Shown piece by piece: positions 37,138 to 49,310 of a stretch of DNA of 64,000 nucleotides. The first letter of the stretch is position 1. The number at the start of each line of letters is the position of its first letter. The translations under genes were made by a program, and so were the position numbers. Source of the stretch: Azadirachta indica (lineage: Eukaryota; Streptophyta; Magnoliopsida; Sapindales; Meliaceae). Under the pieces are notes generated by a model. That model was not told where the DNA came from, made no database searches, and was given only the letters and a program-made list of their open reading frames with translations. The stretch spans positions 19,725,368 through 19,789,367 of the forward strand of contig CM040453.1 in assembly GCA_022749755.1 (NCBI GenBank), written 5' to 3'.

Positions 37138-39155
37138 TTGTTTTTAAGCATTTTTTTTTATCAAGATATCATAAATTTTATTCATTTATATTTATTTCAC
37201 TTTGAAGTGTTGAATAAATTATATATTTTAAATAGCATGGCTGACCTTTTTTTTTTTAAATTTACTTGTAGTATCATGACTTTTCTCCACAGAACCAACC
37301 AAGATGATATAGAAAAGTTTTTCAAAAGAGAAATTGGTTTTAGATTATAATGGATACACTTCACTGTTGTTGGGTTATGCTATAGTTTTATGTTGATCTT
37401 TTGATAGAGCTTGAATCTTGTTCACGCGATTGCTTGTTCAAGTTATTGTTTAGTATATATTTGTTAGCTTCATGCTATTATGGTGTTTTTTTGCTAGTAC
37501 TTTGTTTTGACTAAAATTCTTAGTCAATACATTTTTTTTAAATAAATCTCTAAGTAACAGATTAAATTAATGAAATAAAAAAAATGAATAAGAAGTTTAA
37601 AAGGCCTTAATGTTAAATACAAGCTCATAAGAAAGAAACACCAAAATAAAAAAAATAAAAAAAATTGAAAAGATAATCACAACAATTAAATTGATCATGA
37701 AAATAAAAAAATAATCTAAATTTTACATTGAAAACCGAGTGATCTAGATTTAAATATGAATAATAATTAAATAAAAAGGGTTAGAAACAAAATTATTAAA
37801 GGTAGTTAATATAAATAAAATTATTATAATATTAATAAATAAAGTTATTTACTATTGCTGGAATCAATCTTTCTCCTCTGCTGCTTGTTGTTTTTGCCCT
37901 ATTATTGATCCGCTGCTCCATTGCTTGGGTTGGTTTTTTCGGAGTTTGCTTTCCGTGTTTGGTTTCCTACTGATGAATTCAATCTCAAGTGCCATTCTTG
38001 TTACTGGTACTGGCATTTTATTCTTCCCTTCTCCTACTGGTTGATAATACTATTGCTGTTGCTAATGGTTTCTGTATTTTTTTTTCTTTTCATTTGCAGC
38101 TGTGCATCTTTCGATGCTGCTTCTGCAATTGTTTTATAACTTCCTTTGGGCTTCTTTGTGTCTTTTCTAGGCTTCCTTATTACTTAATAATATATTATTT
38201 TTATTTTTTAAAAAAATGTATATTTCTGCAGATTTTTCAGCTTCTTTCTATGCTGCTACCTTGTTTCTACGCTTTTACTGCTCTCTTTGATGCTTACAAT
38301 TGTGCTCACCAGCAAAAAGTACTACTATATAGTTTACTGCTTGCTACTTAATCCTTCTCTTGTTTTAATTTTATTTTTTCTACCTTCACCTTCACCAATT
38401 GGAGGATTTAGATTCTTAGAAAACTCATAATCCAGAATATTGAGAACATTGAGATTTTGCCAAGAATTACACAAAAGGAGGAAAATAGCACATAAGCTTC
38501 TCACCACTAGTCTCTAGAACCACGGTAGCAACTTGGTCCTCTATGTAAGTTTCGAAATTGTTTCAGCAGATTTTTTAGATTTTTACAGCAAATATTGATA
38601 TATGTTACTGGCTCTAGATGCTACTATTTTTTAAATTTAACGTTGTTTGCAATTACTTCTGCAACCTTGCTGCTAAGTTTCTTGTTGGCTGTGAATGAAG
38701 AAAACAACAATTTGCTTTATTTTTATTTGCAAACTATAAAGTAAACCTCTTGCTTTATTTTTTAGATTTTTAAAAACTCATAATATAATGGTGAGAACCT
38801 TAATCTAGTTTAATTTATTTAATATTCTCTTTTTTTTACATCATTTATTAGTAGGTTAACAGTAATTGAGATTACTCTCTTAATACAATTAATGATATAA
38901 TTATATTGTTGATTATTAAAATAGTTGTTAGTAATAAAAATATATATCTGTTGGTTATAACTTGAATATATTTATATAAATTATTTTTTAAGTTTTTTAT
39001 ACATTACCTTAGTAATTAAGATATCTTAATTTTATTCATTTGTAGTTAACATATCCTAAATTTTATTCAGTACGTAACATTTATTTTATCTTAAAGTACT
39101 GAATTCATTATATTTTTACTAGTATCACTCACATGTTTTTTTTTTTTGTTTCAGT
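37138..39155 (+). repeat. Inter-gene region with a duplicated first exon and leader
   Basis: 37138-37350 resembles 39010-39230: both run through a T-rich tract into AGTATCATGACTTTT, and the frames then read MTFLHRTNQDDIEKFF and MTFFQEDNHDDVGTYP. The first exon of the second CACTA gene therefore exists twice. Between them, 37725-38560 is a second copy of the leader at 32960-33640. The long hydrophobic ORFs at 37921-38351 come from its TGCTGCT/TTTT-rich sequence and are not taken as genes. Confidence 0.6.
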
Positions 39156-42100
39156 ATCATGACTTTTTTCCAAGAAGACAACCATGATGATGTAGGAACT
39201 TATCCAGAAAATTCTTTGAGAAAAAGAAATGGCAGAAGTCAAACAACTTTACCAGAGCTTACAAGAGAAAAAAGTGATGGTCATAGGCTGCTTATTGTAT
39301 TTAATAAGAAAGATCAACCAATAGGTAAAACATAAAAAAAGTTAGGAAGCTTAATTGGTGTATCGGCATGTACAATAGTTCCAATCACATATTCTACATG
39401 GTTCAAAGTGCCAAAAGAACTCAAAGAAAAATATATGGAGTTGCATTGAGGTTTGACATATATCAATTCTTAATTATCATTTTTTTGTAATTATTTTTTA
39501 TAATAATTAATTTATTTTAAATTTTTATTTCATGCTATTATTTGTATATAGCATGTGATATTGATAAAGCTTATAAGAAAAAGGCTTTATCTAGAGCAGC
39601 AGGAAGATAGAAAGCTTTTAAGAATTGTCTTACATCAAAATATATATTGCTACACAGAAATAACCCTACTAATTTGAAAAAACCACTGACACACTACAAA
39701 TTTATTGAACAATCACATTGGCAATCATTTGTAAAAAGTAGATTGGCAGAAGATTTTCTTGTAAGCTCATTTAAATTTTTTTATATTTAATTTAATTTAA
39801 TTTTAACTTAAAATTCTTACTATATTGTTGTAATGATGTAAAGAGAGCCATAAAAAAGTTCAACAAAAGAGGCAGAGACAAAACAAGTACGGATATCGAC
39901 TTTCATGTCTTGAATATGCAAATAAGGAAGATGAATTGGTTATGTTTAAATTATTGATCAATTTATTTAATGTAAAGTATTTTACAAATTTGGATTTGAA
40001 TGTCTACAAGTACTTGAACTTGGAACAGATGAACAAATTGACCGTTCCGTTATTTGGATGCTTGCTCATCAAAATAAGAAAGGAGAATATGATAACGAAA
40101 ATGTCAAATTATGTGTAGAAAGAATTGTAAGCTATTTATATATAATTTATATTAATAATTAAATAAAAAGTATTTAATTTTCATTAAAAGTTTTTATTTA
40201 TATTGGCTTTCATCTTAATTCTTTTTTAAAAAAAAAAACTATTTGTCTATAATTTTGATAGGAAAAAATTACAAAACAAGTTAAATTGAGGAATGTTTGC
40301 GTTAATGGCAATAATGACATTCTTACAATGGCATTACAAACTCCTGAGCATTCAGGAAGTGTTAGTGGAATTGGTCATTATATCACTCCATTTAGTTATT
40401 TTCACATGCCTAAACGTAATCATTATTTTGAGGAGCAACAAAAGATGATGCAAGAGCAACAGTATTTGTTGATTGAACAAAATAAGAAGATGTTGGAGGA
40501 AAATCAACAAATGCAAGAAAAGTTGAAGTCATTACAAAGTGAATTAGAAGCATTAAAAACAAGTAACCTAAAAACCACGAGTTCTAATCAAGCCAATTGT
40601 GATACAACCGTCAAGGTGACTAGTCATGAGACAAACACGAAAGTGCAATATTAAGCTAATGGTGATATAACTATAAAGGTAATAAGTTTTTACTTATTCA
40701 CTATATATATATATATATATATAATGTTTGTATCTTGTTGTATAACATCTTTTTAATGAAATGAATGTGACATTTAAAAGGGAAAATTATGCAAGCTTGC
40801 TATTGGCAATAGAGAGAATATGGTAGCTCATGGTGCAATTATGCCAACAAATGATCTAAAAGCCACTATACACGGAATTTCATTAAATGAAAATATACGT
40901 GTATCTATTTATATGGCAATAATTCTATCGGCCTCCTTACCAGTTCCTGTTCTTGGTGAATTTGAAACCGTACAAGATGCTATTGGATCATTTGTCACAT
41001 GGCCTAGAGATCTTATTATACCATTGACTAATAAGGTAATTTACTTTTTAATTTGTAATTTTCTCTCAATTATTTATTTATAATAGTTTTTTTTCTTAAT
41101 ATTTTGCTTCATCAACTTAGGAACCAAGCAAACAACTCAACAATTTAATCTCAAAATCAGTGGAGCCAATTATAAACCCCGAAGTTTAATGTTCAACTGA
41201 GTCATATTGTTCTATGAAATCTATTGGTGTATATGCCAATAAAGCTATGCTTCCAAGTGACACCATTGAAGTAAGTATAGAAAAAATATTTTTAGGCAAG
41301 AATTTGTTGAGAATATTACTCAAGGTATAATCCAAGAGTTTTTAAATATGGACCTTATATCAGTCACTTGTATAGTAGTGTATATAAGGTAATTTAATAT
41401 TTTCCTGATGAATATATATCATTTTAACTTATTTATTGAGGATTAAAGATATAGATTTATTGTTATAATAACAAAAATTTTTACTTTATTGTTAGGCACT
41501 TATACAATTACATTAAAAAGAGAAATTTGGTTGACATGATTGAATTTGTGAATTCACATGATATTGCTTCAATTAGTACGAAAATAGAAGCTGATAGAGT
41601 ACGTTCAATCATAGAAAGGATAAGACATGCAAAGATGAACCAAATATTTTTTGCTCCATATTATCATGTGTATGTATTTTCATTATGTTATATGATTATA
41701 TATTTAATTATTAATTGTTGAGTATAATTTATTTCAACTAACGCATTTATTATATATATATATTTTTTAACCTCAACATAGATTTCACTAGATGTTGGTC
41801 ATTATTAATCCATATAATGACATCATATATTTTTTGGACTCACTTCAAAATGAAATTGTCTCTATCATCAAGCAAGTTATTAATAAGTAAATATAATTTG
41901 TAATATATTTATTTACATTAAGATATAATTTTTCTGTTCATTTGACATAATTTATGATATTGGTTTTCCTCTTCCTATCATTTCTTTATTTTTTTTTTTT
42001 TGAAAAAAAGAGCCATTAAGATGTTCAATGTTTGATCACAAATAATTGAAAGAAAGACACCGATTTGGAAGAAAATCAATGTAAGTACATAAAAATTATA

Positions 42101-43359
42101 TTATTGATTTTTTTTTGAAATTTTTTTCTTTGATTCATAACTGATAGAGATAATCAATCTTTAAATTATATTAGCCAATTCTAATATTAGAACAAATAAT
42201 TTGTCAATGCATCAAAACCTAACCTAATAAATATTTTTAAGAAAAGCTTAATAATGATTTAGTTTCTTTTTTTTTTATTTCTAGGGGAGGGGGAGGGGTT
42301 AGCGTAGGATATTTTTGATGGGCCAACAACCTGCTACTATACGTAACAACATTTTCTAATGTCTATATGAGTAAAGTGGGATATAAAAAATTAACCATCA
42401 ACTATTTTCAGTCTTTTTTCTTTATTTACATAGATATCATCATTCCTTTGATTTTCTCCAATATTTTATTTACTTTCTTAAGGCATACATGTTTGACAAC
42501 ATTGCAAATATACATCGATAACATAAATATAAGTTGGTAAACAATGGTTTATCATTGGTTATTGCAAATGTCTCAAAAGAAAAATATTATTGACTATTGA
42601 TCAATTTAAATTAGCATGAAATATTAAATGAATAGAATTGAAAACTAGGAATTCTTTAAAACTAGAGTTAGGTCCAAAATTGAAGTAACTCATCAATCAT
42701 TCGAATCATCTTTAAGAATAATCCAATGAATGATATAATTATAATTGGTACGTACTTTGAATCTTTTTGTTTCATATATCAATCAAATTAATACTTACAC
42801 ATTAAACAGAAAAAAAAAAACAACACGCGGTACATATATACTGTCACATTATATATATATATATATATATTTGCTTATGGATCCGCTGGTACAACTTTTA
42901 CCAACTAATATGCTAATATGCTATATATATACACTCCATCTTCATATGATTTTCCGAAGAAAAATAATTTAGATTTTTATTATTTGAACAATATTTTTTC
43001 ATTGTTTTATGTTAATTAAAAAATATTCGATTTTGTTATGTATTTATTTTTTTTTTTAATTTTTGGTAGTGTCCTAAACAACCCACAAATTTAAAGTGTG
43101 GTTATTATATAATGACGGATATGAAAGATATTATTGAAGATCCAAATATTTCTATTTAACAAAAGGTTAGAATCATAACTTTGCAATTATTTCACTTATT
43201 TTATTAATTTTTTTTAACATGCATGACTTCTAATGTTATTTTATTTTAATTTCATTATGTGTAATATCTTGTGCAATTCGAAAAAAATGTTCATACAAAC
43301 AAGCAGAAATAGATGAGATGAGAAAAGATTGGGCTAAATTTGTTCTGTCAATTTTATAA
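39156..43359 (+). pseudogene. CACTA TNPA/Ptta gene fused to a C48 (Ulp1-like) protease region
   Basis: The first exon (ATG about 39159) gives SQTTLPELTREKSDGHRLLI and KKLGSLIGV. It is followed by the En/Spm family part AGR.KAFKNCLTSKYIL, HYKFIEQSHWQSFVKSRLAE, and then DILTMALQTPEHSGSV and ITPFSYFHMPKR (40286-40654) with a Gln/Glu coiled coil. A further part (40820-41083) has LPVPVLGEFETVQDAIGS. From 41521 the order fits an Ulp1-type cysteine protease: NQIFFAPYYHV, DSLQNEI, and CPKQPTNLKCGYYIM (43071-43115). That last motif keeps the Gln and the Cys of the active site. Introns and stops are both present; no intact frame remains. Confidence 0.75.
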
Positions 43360-44016
43360 TTGAAATAATTGTATTTTTTTATTCTCTTATTTTAGTTATA
43401 TTTTTCAGTTTTACCCAACGAATTTTGATAGATATATTTGGTTATAGGTCTCTTGATCTACTTTTTATTCAATGTATTAAGTCATAAATTAATTGATAAG
43501 TGCATTAATTTAAAACTATGGCAAAAATTACGAAAGACAAGGTTGCTACTTGTTAATTACCAAGCTCCCTACTACTTGACTGCTTGTTGCTGGTTTTGCT
43601 TCCTGTTATTAGCTATGTTTTTTCTTTTTCTGGTATTTTCTTCTCCTAATGTTACTTTACTGTAGCCATTTTTGCTATAGTTTATTGTTGTTTCAGCTAA
43701 CTATTAATAAAATTGTATATATACTGCTGTAAATACTGTTGCTGGGACGTACTTTTTTTTTTTTACAGTTGCTACTTTTAGTTTTATAATTAGTGGTTAA
43801 AACAGCTATGTATGTGATATCTAGCATCAGCTTGCTACTGTTTCTGATTCATGATCTGCTGTTGTTGTGCTATTATTTGTATTTGTAAGTTGTAATAATA
43901 CGGGCTCTTTTAATTTAAACTTTTTTTTAATCACTGTTTAATATATTTTTAAACAATTAATAAGATAGACATATGTATGAACTATCGAGTGATATTATTG
44001 TCCTGTACATGTATTT

Positions 44017-44047
<31 letters not shown>

Positions 44048-44079
44048 GTATATGTATATTTTTTGATAAATTACTTTTT
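43360..44079 (+). other. 3' flank of the second CACTA gene
   Basis: AT-rich, with TGCTGCT/TTGCTACT-like text (43540-43880) similar to the leader regions, and a palindromic TATATACATATACATATATG tract around 44018-44060. No gene is seen. Confidence 0.5.
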
Positions 44080-44471
44080 ATTTAATTGAATATTGTTATA
44101 GTAACCATTTTGATTATTATTTTAAGAATTATAATTATAAAAATTTTAATAACCGTTAAAAACTGTCTTCTTATATATCTAAATATTATTAAAAGTAAAT
44201 TTCTTATAAAATTTTAATAACTGTTAAATATCATCCTCTTATAAATTTAAGCATAGTTAAAAAGTGTTTTTTTTTTATAAATTTGAGTACTATTTAAAAT
44301 TATTTTTTTATAAATTTAAAAACTAATTAAAATAGTTTTCTTATCATAACAAAAGAGAACGGTTTTTGATATTTTAAAACATGTCAAAAGAAGAAGATGG
44401 TTTGTAATACGTTTTAAAAGAGTTTTTAAAATGCTTTATAACAGTTTTAAATGTATAATAGTCTAATAGTG
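44080..44471. repeat. CACTA right subterminal repeats
   Basis: Degenerate repeats of about 50-60 bp with ATTTTAATAACCGTTAAAAA and a CTGTCTTCTTATA-type core, ending CTAATAGTG at 44471. Related to the left subterminal array. Confidence 0.65.
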
Positions 44472-44474
44472 TTT

Positions 44475-45183
44475 GATCGACTCAAAAGTTACTTTAGCAA
44501 CTCAAATTATTATGTTAATTTTGGGCATTAGGGATATTTATGTCCAAAAAGTCTAAAATTGTGCATTTTTTTATTAAAATTTTGCAATGAGGATATTGTT
44601 GAGTGGTTGGGGATAAAAATGGCATATTATTATTGATTATTTTCATATATAATAATATATATTAAGAAGTTTGTGAAAGAGGGTTAGCTGACCAAAATTC
44701 ATCCAAACATAAATTCCATGGCCTGCATGGAAATTCATGGAATCTATTCTCGCATGTGTTTGCCTAAATATTGAATCCCATATGTTTGCGAAAATAATTT
44801 CCTTTATATCTTAACTCAATCAAACGTACCCAAATTATCCCATTAGTAATTCAAACATAACAAAATTTTCATGAAATTAAAAAGAGTAAAAAACAAATTT
44901 TTTTTTTGTTGATTTTGTCTAATGTTTAAATATTCATTAAAATTCATTAAACTATTGTTAATATGTATTAGAATCTAAAAAATACTACAAGAAAATCACT
45001 AACAATATCTTAAAAACTTATGAAAAAAAAATAGAAGTAATTTTATTGTATTACCTGTAAGATAAGTAGGTTACTATTGGAGCTGAAGCCGAACTACGAA
45101 ACTTTTTGGATATGATTTTAAAAGTTATAACTCTTTGTGAAAGAATAAAAAAAATATCCCAATTTTACTTCAGCATTTTTTTT
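44475..45183 (+). repeat. Right copy of the 0.7-kb duplication flanking the CACTA
   Basis: Matches 18838-19545. It begins within a few bases of the CACTA right end and stops in the same T run in which the CACTA left end is inserted. The following sequence (GTTGGTGAAACAAG from 45184) has no counterpart on the left and is probably the original right flank of the insertion site. Confidence 0.85.
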
Positions 45184-46230
45184 GTTGGTGAAACAAGAGA
45201 GTAGAAGACACACAATTTGTTTGTTCAAGTAATGAGAAAAAGTAATGTAGAGACTTAAAATTGAATACAGCCTAGATTAAGATCTCACTCTCTCACAGCT
45301 CTCTTTTTTTTTGACATTTACACTGTATTAATTCTATATTTATTATAATATAGAGAGTGTTTTAATTTGTACTAAACCCTAAATAATTAAAAATTTGACC
45401 AGTCTACTTATTTTTTATTGTGCATTCCTTTATACAAAACGCACCCTAAGGGTACAAATTGTTAAAAGAATTCTTTTATTAATGGTAATATTGTTATTAT
45501 ATTATCCATGTTCAAATGTCATTATCATGTATTAACTAAAAACATGGTCAGTCAATATGATCAATTTTCATGCTCTTGAAAATATCAAGGACGACGACAA
45601 AAAGTAACAGATTTTAATTCGTTAATCTCGGAAGATTTTCCTTAATTTTAAAAATATCAACATTTTAAATTTTATTTAGCTTGATTAATATTTGATATGA
45701 ATAACAGTTTTTTTAATTATCTTTTTTATTTGTTTGATCATTGATAATTAATTATGTTGTAATTTGATAGAATAATATTAATTTTTATTATGTTTTTATT
45801 TGTTGAATAATTGATAATTATACTGTAATTTAATGGATTGACAATATTAATTATAGAACCCATGAGTAAAATAGAAATTCAACTTTAAAAACCAACTTAT
45901 GAGTAAAGGATGTTAACGAGCTTATATTTTTATTCGTATTTATCTTATTAGCCCAAGAAGATACATGATGTTAATTATTTTTAGTTGTGAGTGCAAATTA
46001 ATTCTTTGATAAACTGAGTTATTGCATGATTTTTTTTTAATTAATTAATTAATTAAGCCTAAGAACCTACGTATATAAAACAAATCTTCAATCAATTTTT
46101 TTCCCAAAATAAAACATTACGTAAACTGTAACACAACGGGAGACAGAAGAATAGAACAACTAAGAAAACGGGCTTGATCTGCTGCTGACTTCGAATTTAT
46201 TTTATACCGCAAAATACTTTAAATTCCAAA
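45184..46230. other. Intergenic DNA downstream of the dehydrogenase gene
   Basis: AT-rich. No ORF of note, and no paired ends of a mobile element were found. A (TTAA)n tract lies near 46038-46055. Confidence 0.5.
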
Positions 46231-47960
46231 TCAATCTATCGAAATCTTTATCAAAACCTTGACACAGTCCTGTTGCATTAGCAATTCAATTGCTCTGTTT
46301 GTATCTTCCAAATTCACTTGGTGAGTCAACAGCTCATCCAGTTCAAATTCCTGCACAAATTTAGAATCAAATTAATACCCACATAACAAAAATTAATTAA
46401 TTTTCTAATATCTGAATGAATTGAATTGAATTGAATTGAATTGTACCTTATTTTTGCATTTTTGAAGCAAAATTGGAAGGTCAGATTTTGGTTTGATGCC
46501 TCCAAAAACTGTGCCCTTTAAAGTCCTGCCGCCGCAAAGCGACAATACACTCACTGGGACGCTCGCATTATTTCCTACGCCAACTGACAGTGCTTTCCCG
46601 ATTCCCTGCTTGTGTGATGTAATTTATATATATTCAATTAATATAAGTACGATTTATTTTTTATTATGATGAATTTAATTTAATTTAATTTGTAGGGCAG
46701 GGCATACCAATTTTGTGGCTTCCAGGGCTTCGGAAACTAAGGATGAAACGCTACTGCACTCAAAGCTATAATCGACACCCATTCCTCCAGTTAATTCCTT
46801 GACCAATTCTGAAGCAGACTTATCCTTTGATTCCTCAGGATTTATGAAATCCGTCATTCCAAATGCTTCTCCCTTTTCTTTTTTAAATGGGTTCTTGTCT
46901 ATCCCTATTATTTTATCTGCCCCTTGGATTCTAGCTCCATTAATGGCCTGCATTTCCAATGCTTTTTTAAATTAAGCATTTTTTGACAACGAATTAATTA
47001 AGTAAAAACATAAATACATACGTATATACGTATACATACCCCTAATCCAACGGCGCCAAGGCCAAAAACAGCAACAGTTGATCCTTTTTCAACATTGAAC
47101 TCCTTCCAAGGTCCACCAAACCCAGTTGAAAATCCACAGGAAAGGATGCTAGCATGTGAAAGAGGGATGTTGTTGTTTTGATCATCAATTTTGATAACAT
47201 AATTGGCATCAACAACCATATATTCACTCCACGTTGAGCATGAAAACAGATGATACAAAGCCTGGCCTCTTATTGACATTCTTGAAGTGTTGTCCAGCAT
47301 TAAACCATTCAGAGTCAATGGATACTTGAGGCATAAGTTGCTCATTCCTGATCTGCAATTTTCACATTCTTCACACTCTCCAACGTAGGTTGGAATCACA
47401 ACATCTCCTTCTTTCACTTCTTTCACTTCACTGCCAACGCTCTCCACCACCCTACAAGTGAAGAGGTATATATATAATCAAATGACATGACACGCTCGTC
47501 TCATGTAAAACTGTGTAGAGGCATACATACCCGACTCCTTCGTGCCCAAGAACACGAGGGAAAAGAGGCTGCAGAAACACAACCAAAACAGCAATATCTG
47601 TCATATATCAATATCTGATAAAAGAAATAATAAAAGATTCGGAATATATATATATATATATACGAACTAAGTACCCCAGGGAATCCTTTAGAGCATAAGA
47701 CATCAGTGTGACAAAGACTAGCATACAACATTTTAACCCTAACTTCTGTTGATTTTGGAGGATCTATTTGTATTTCTTCAATCTTCAATGGCTCTCCTTC
47801 TCCCCAGCACACCACAGCTGCAGCAGTAGCAGTACCAGTAGCAGTAGCAGAAATGAGAATGAATTATTTTCCATCAATTCGAAATCACAAGACAAATGAA
47901 AACCCATTTGCATTAATTGTTACCTTTGCATGTTATGGCTTGGGAACTGGTCTTTGACAT
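46231..47960 (-). CDS. Zinc-type alcohol dehydrogenase-like protein, 7 exons, 382 aa
   Basis: Medium-chain, zinc- and NAD-dependent alcohol dehydrogenase family, probably cytosolic. Exons on the minus strand are 47960-47924, 47817-47675, 47568-47531, 47451-47040, 46947-46708, 46605-46447 and 46350-46231. They sum to 1149 nt with GT-AG borders and a TGA stop. Catalytic zinc ligands are Cys48 (LCHTD), His69 (LGHEGVG) and Cys178. Structural zinc cysteines are 99, 102, 105 and 113. The nucleotide-binding motif GLGAVG is at 203-208, with Asp227 (IGID) after it. The length is usual for the plant ADH-like group. The physiological substrate cannot be read from sequence; it resembles 'alcohol dehydrogenase-like' paralogues more than I can show for classical ADH1. 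Upstream neighbours are intergenic repeats. It looks intact. Confidence 0.93.
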
Positions 47961-48785
47961 TGCTGAGGTAATTGAATTAATTACTGAACTTGCAGCTTCT
48001 ATCTATAAAGCTTCCTAAGTTGCAGTTCTGCAAGAGTTTAGAGGCCAGTTAATATAGAGTCACAGATTCATTGAATTTGACCAAAATTATTATTTTATTT
48101 TATTAATAACAATTATTTTATTAATAATTGTCACAATTGCAACACTGAATTTCTTATCGCCACAATACAATACTTAAAATTAAATATCAGTGCATTGTCC
48201 CATATTTGAGAAAATCAAGTCACGAACGGACAAATCGAAATGGGAATTCCAAGACGATAATTATTTTAATTATCAAGCTAGATTTAGCCCATCCATAGAG
48301 ATAACTTCTATGTTCATTTAATTTATTAATATCTTCATCTTCTTCTCATTCAAAACAAAATAGCTAGTAACAATAATAGTATGAAATAGGATACAATCAG
48401 AATCCTCTCTTATATATAAATTTCTCTATTTTTAAACTATTACTTGAATGTACATTTTCTCTAATTTAATGAAACATCAATTTATAATTTTATATGTACA
48501 GCTTCTTGTAAATAAAATAAAATAAACATTGCAGACAAATCAAACTAAAGTGCAAATAACTTGGTCCACTAAAACTTCTTTTTTTTTTTCCGGATAATTA
48601 ATATAATTTCTTTTTCCGTATATATTTTAATATAAAAGAAGAAAAAACTGAAATTCAATAATATTGGATCATTTCTTAATTAATTAACTGATATTATATC
48701 CTTCCTTAATTTATTAACTACAAGCAAGCGGGGTTGGCCGCCGTCCATCTATATTGACTGATTATAAAATTAATTAGTTTGAGGA
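47961..48785. other. Upstream region of the dehydrogenase gene
   Basis: AT-rich DNA with a probable leader near 47961-48050. No clear TATA box was assigned among many A/T runs, and no other gene is seen. Confidence 0.4.
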
Positions 48786-48789
48786 AAAA

Positions 48790-49310
48790 AAAAAAACACA
48801 ATTAAAGATTAACCCAAAAATTTTTCATTTTGACCACTTTTTACAGTTTTAATCACGTTACGAACAAGTTATCAAACTTGACTTAGACAATTCTACTCCT
48901 AAACACTTAACCAACTAAAAAACATACAAATTAACTAAACTCAAAAATTCTAATATAATTGAATTAAAAATTATTAAATTAACTGAGCTAAAATCTAATA
49001 AAATAACTAAACTCGAAAGTATTAAAATAATTGAATTGAAAAGTACTAAATTAACTTAACTCTAAAATATTATTTAAATTGAACTCAAAACTCTGAGAGG
49101 AAAAAGAAGAATTTGCTTGTTCGTTTTTGTTAAGTTGTGGGGGCACAAAAATTGTTCAAAATTTTGACATTTGGTTATATTTAAAAAAAAGATGTTAGGT
49201 AGTGAAAAGTGGTAAAAAAGAGGAAACATGTGATCAAAATGAGAAATCTTAGATAATGTTGGACATAAATTGTGCAAATTCATAAGTGATTATGTGGACA
49301 AAATTAATTT
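48790..49310. mobile_element. MITE-like element with internal short-unit repeats
   Basis: The left side reads TTTTTCATTTTGACCACTTTTT. The reverse complement of the right side (about 49200-49250) reads TTTCTCATTTTGATCACATG and then a CTTTTTTACCAC stretch. This suggests inverted ends, though I could not fix the borders or a target duplication. Inside (48890-49090) a unit of about 25-30 bp built on TTAACTAAACTCAAAA..TATTAA recurs six or more times. A similar actcaaaa-type unit lies inside the MITE at 18661-19004. Confidence 0.45.

Larger units (their letters stand above)
19546..44471 (+). mobile_element. CACTA (En/Spm) element carrying host gene fragments
   Basis: The left end is CACTACTAGAAAAC (19546); the right end in reverse complement is CACTATTAGAC (44471). 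Both match the family terminus CACTACAAGAAAA in part. The 3-bp ttt on both sides (19543-19545 and 44472-44474) fits the 3-bp CACTA target duplication, though it lies in a T run. Subterminal repeats with a C(C/A)TCTTCT core lie inside both ends. Two decayed transposase genes are inside, in the usual order. Nested within are gypsy LTR pieces, a copia gag fragment and three host gene fragments. Confidence 0.8.

Noticed and set aside
37921..38351. Long hydrophobic ORFs that look like membrane proteins
   Set aside because: They come from TGCTGCT- and T-rich leader DNA that is also found at 33.1-33.6 kb without the same frames.
44018..44060. Palindromic TATATACATATA tract as a functional hairpin
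   Set aside because: Alternating AT microsatellites form such palindromes by chance and occur at several other places in the window.
18838..45183. The two 0.7-kb flanking copies as LTRs of one giant retrotransposon
   Set aside because: They lack TG...CA ends, one contains half of a MITE, there is no primer site next to the left copy, and CACTA ends lie exactly inside.
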